In this document: one piece after another, positions 5,314 through 6,036 of the stretch
Layout: each line of letters starts with the position of its first letter
Numbering within the stretch: position 1 is the first letter of the stretch
Assembly (NCBI GenBank): GCA_009702305.1
Contig: WLIH01000186.1
Coordinates: forward strand, 1-6,036
Source: Actinomycetota bacterium
Lineage (GTDB): Bacteria > Actinomycetota > Actinomycetes > Propionibacteriales > Nocardioidaceae
Length of the DNA stretch: 6,036 nucleotides
Direction of reading: 5' to 3'
Notes under the pieces: model-generated
Told to the model about the DNA's origin: nothing
Database searches by the model: none
What the model saw: the letters and a program-made list of their open reading frames with translations, nothing else
Made by a program: the position numbers and the translations under genes

Positions 5314-6036
5314 CTGGCCAGGATGACCGAGGAGCCGTGACCGAAGAGGCCCTGGTTGGCGGTGATGCCGACCCGGGCGCCCTCGACCTGACGCCCGGTC
5401 GCCTGCCCGCGCAGCTGCCAGGTGAGCTCGCAGACCTGCGCGATCGCCTGGGCCGGCACAGCCTCGCCGAAGCAGGCCAGCCCGCCCGACGGGTTGACCG
5501 GGATCCGCCCGCCGATGGTCGTGTCGCCGGCACGCAGCAGCGACTCCGCCTCGCCGCGCTGGCACAGGGCGAGGTCCTCGATCCAGTCCAGCTCCAGCGC
5601 GGTCGACAGGTCGTAGACCTCGGCCACGTCGACGTCCTCGGGACCGATCCCGGCCTCCTCGTAGGCGGCGTGGGCGATCGACTCCTTGAAGGTGCGCTCC
5701 GGCTCCACGCCGCCGCTGGCGTCGGTGGAGAGCATCGGCATGTCGAGCACGGTGTTGGGGAAGGTCGGCGTCACCGTGGCGACCGCCTTCACCGTGACCG
5801 GGTCGGCGAGACCGTGGCGACGGGCGTAGTCGAGGCTGCAGAGCACGACCGCGGCCGCTCCGTCGGAGGTGGCGCAGATGTCGAGCAGGTGCAGCGGGTC
5901 CGAGACGACCGGGCTCGCGAGCACGTCGGCCGCGCTGACCTCCTTGCGGAAGCGGGCGTAGGGGTTCTCCAGCCCGTGCTTGGCGTTCTTGACCTTGACC
6001 TGCGCGAAGTCCTCCATCGTCGCCCCGTAGAGGTCC
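5310..6036 (-). CDS. Lipid-transfer/SCP2-type thiolase, C-terminal part (5' end outside window)
   Basis: The frame is open from the right edge to TGA at 5312-5310, giving 241 visible residues; it continues upstream of the Met codon at 6017 (DLYGAT precedes it), so that Met is internal. Counting from that Met, SDGAAAVVL (51-59) and VAEVYDLSTALELDWIEDL (131-149) are typical of the SCP2-like thiolase branch. The nucleophile Cys would lie in the missing N-terminal part. The usual thiolase NxGG...GHP motif reads VNPSGGLACFGEA (174-186), with Glu185 in place of His, and the C-terminal Cys-Gly motif is replaced by NQGLFGHGSS (221-230). Relatives act on acyl-CoAs in fatty-acid or sterol side-chain breakdown; some are retro-aldolases rather than thiolases. 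The ATGA overlap couples it to the crotonase downstream, supporting a shared acyl-CoA pathway. The family is clear; the reaction is not. Confidence 0.9.
   Translation of the reverse strand, partial: DLYGATMEDFAQVKVKNAKHGLENPYARFRKEVSAADVLASPVVSDPLHLLDICATSDGAAAVVLCSLDYARRHGLADPVTVKAVATVTPTFPNTVLDMPMLSTDASGGVEPERTFKESIAHAAYEEAGIGPEDVDVAEVYDLSTALELDWIEDLALCQRGEAESLLRAGDTTIGGRIPVNPSGGLACFGEAVPAQAIAQVCELTWQLRGQATGRQVEGARVGITANQGLFGHGSSVILAR

Noticed and set aside
5314..5565. N-terminal extension of the crotonase frame
   Set aside because: The extension overlaps the thiolase coding region in another frame, is Arg/Gly/Ala-rich, and the crotonase domain begins at the Met encoded at 5313.
1..6036. 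Search by eye for tRNA/rRNA genes, CRISPR repeats, insertion sequences, inverted terminal repeats and riboswitches
   Set aside because: Nothing convincing was found; the window is almost wholly coding, with 43 bp of true intergenic DNA.

Overview
The window is very GC-rich. Its genes use almost no TTA, CTA or TCA codons, start often at GTG, and overlap head to tail by a few bases. This points to a high-GC actinobacterium. The gene families fit a Nocardioides-like or mycobacteria-related member, but that placement is inferred from family resemblance, not from a marker gene.

Layout. (1) Minus strand, 1-3254: a two-gene unit of an AAA+ ATPase (Mg-chelatase subunit I / MoxR-like, 474 aa) followed by a von Willebrand factor A (VWA) protein. 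The two reading frames overlap by 8 bp. The VWA gene runs off the left edge, with 612 codons visible and its MIDAS metal site intact. (2) A 43-bp divergent spacer, 3255-3297, holds a possible -10 element for each direction. Each lies only 6-7 nt before a GTG start, which would suit leaderless transcription. (3) Plus strand, 3298-4523: a membrane-anchored class III nucleotide cyclase (280 aa), overlapping by 4 bp a small SEC-C/YchJ-like (UPF0225) protein of 128 aa. (4) Minus strand, 4507-6036: the C-terminal two-thirds or so of a lipid-transfer-type thiolase, entering from the right edge, followed with a 4-bp ATGA overlap by a crotonase-superfamily protein of 268 aa. This unit meets the SEC-C gene tail to tail with a 17-bp overlap.

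How the genes may work together. The AAA+/VWA pair resembles chelatase I/D and MoxR/VWA (RavA-ViaA type) machines, in which the ATPase ring works with a metal-binding VWA partner on an unknown client. The cyclase would make cAMP (or another cyclic nucleotide) at the membrane and is co-translated with the SEC-C protein. The thiolase and crotonase look like part of an acyl-CoA (fatty acid, sterol or similar lipid) pathway, but both lack residues that define the textbook activities.

Coding density is nearly complete and there is no gene-free stretch over 300 bases. I saw no RNA gene, mobile element, CRISPR array or convincing terminator. No clearly new multi-gene system is evident. The most interesting points are the non-canonical catalytic residues in four of the six proteins and the compact divergent promoter region.
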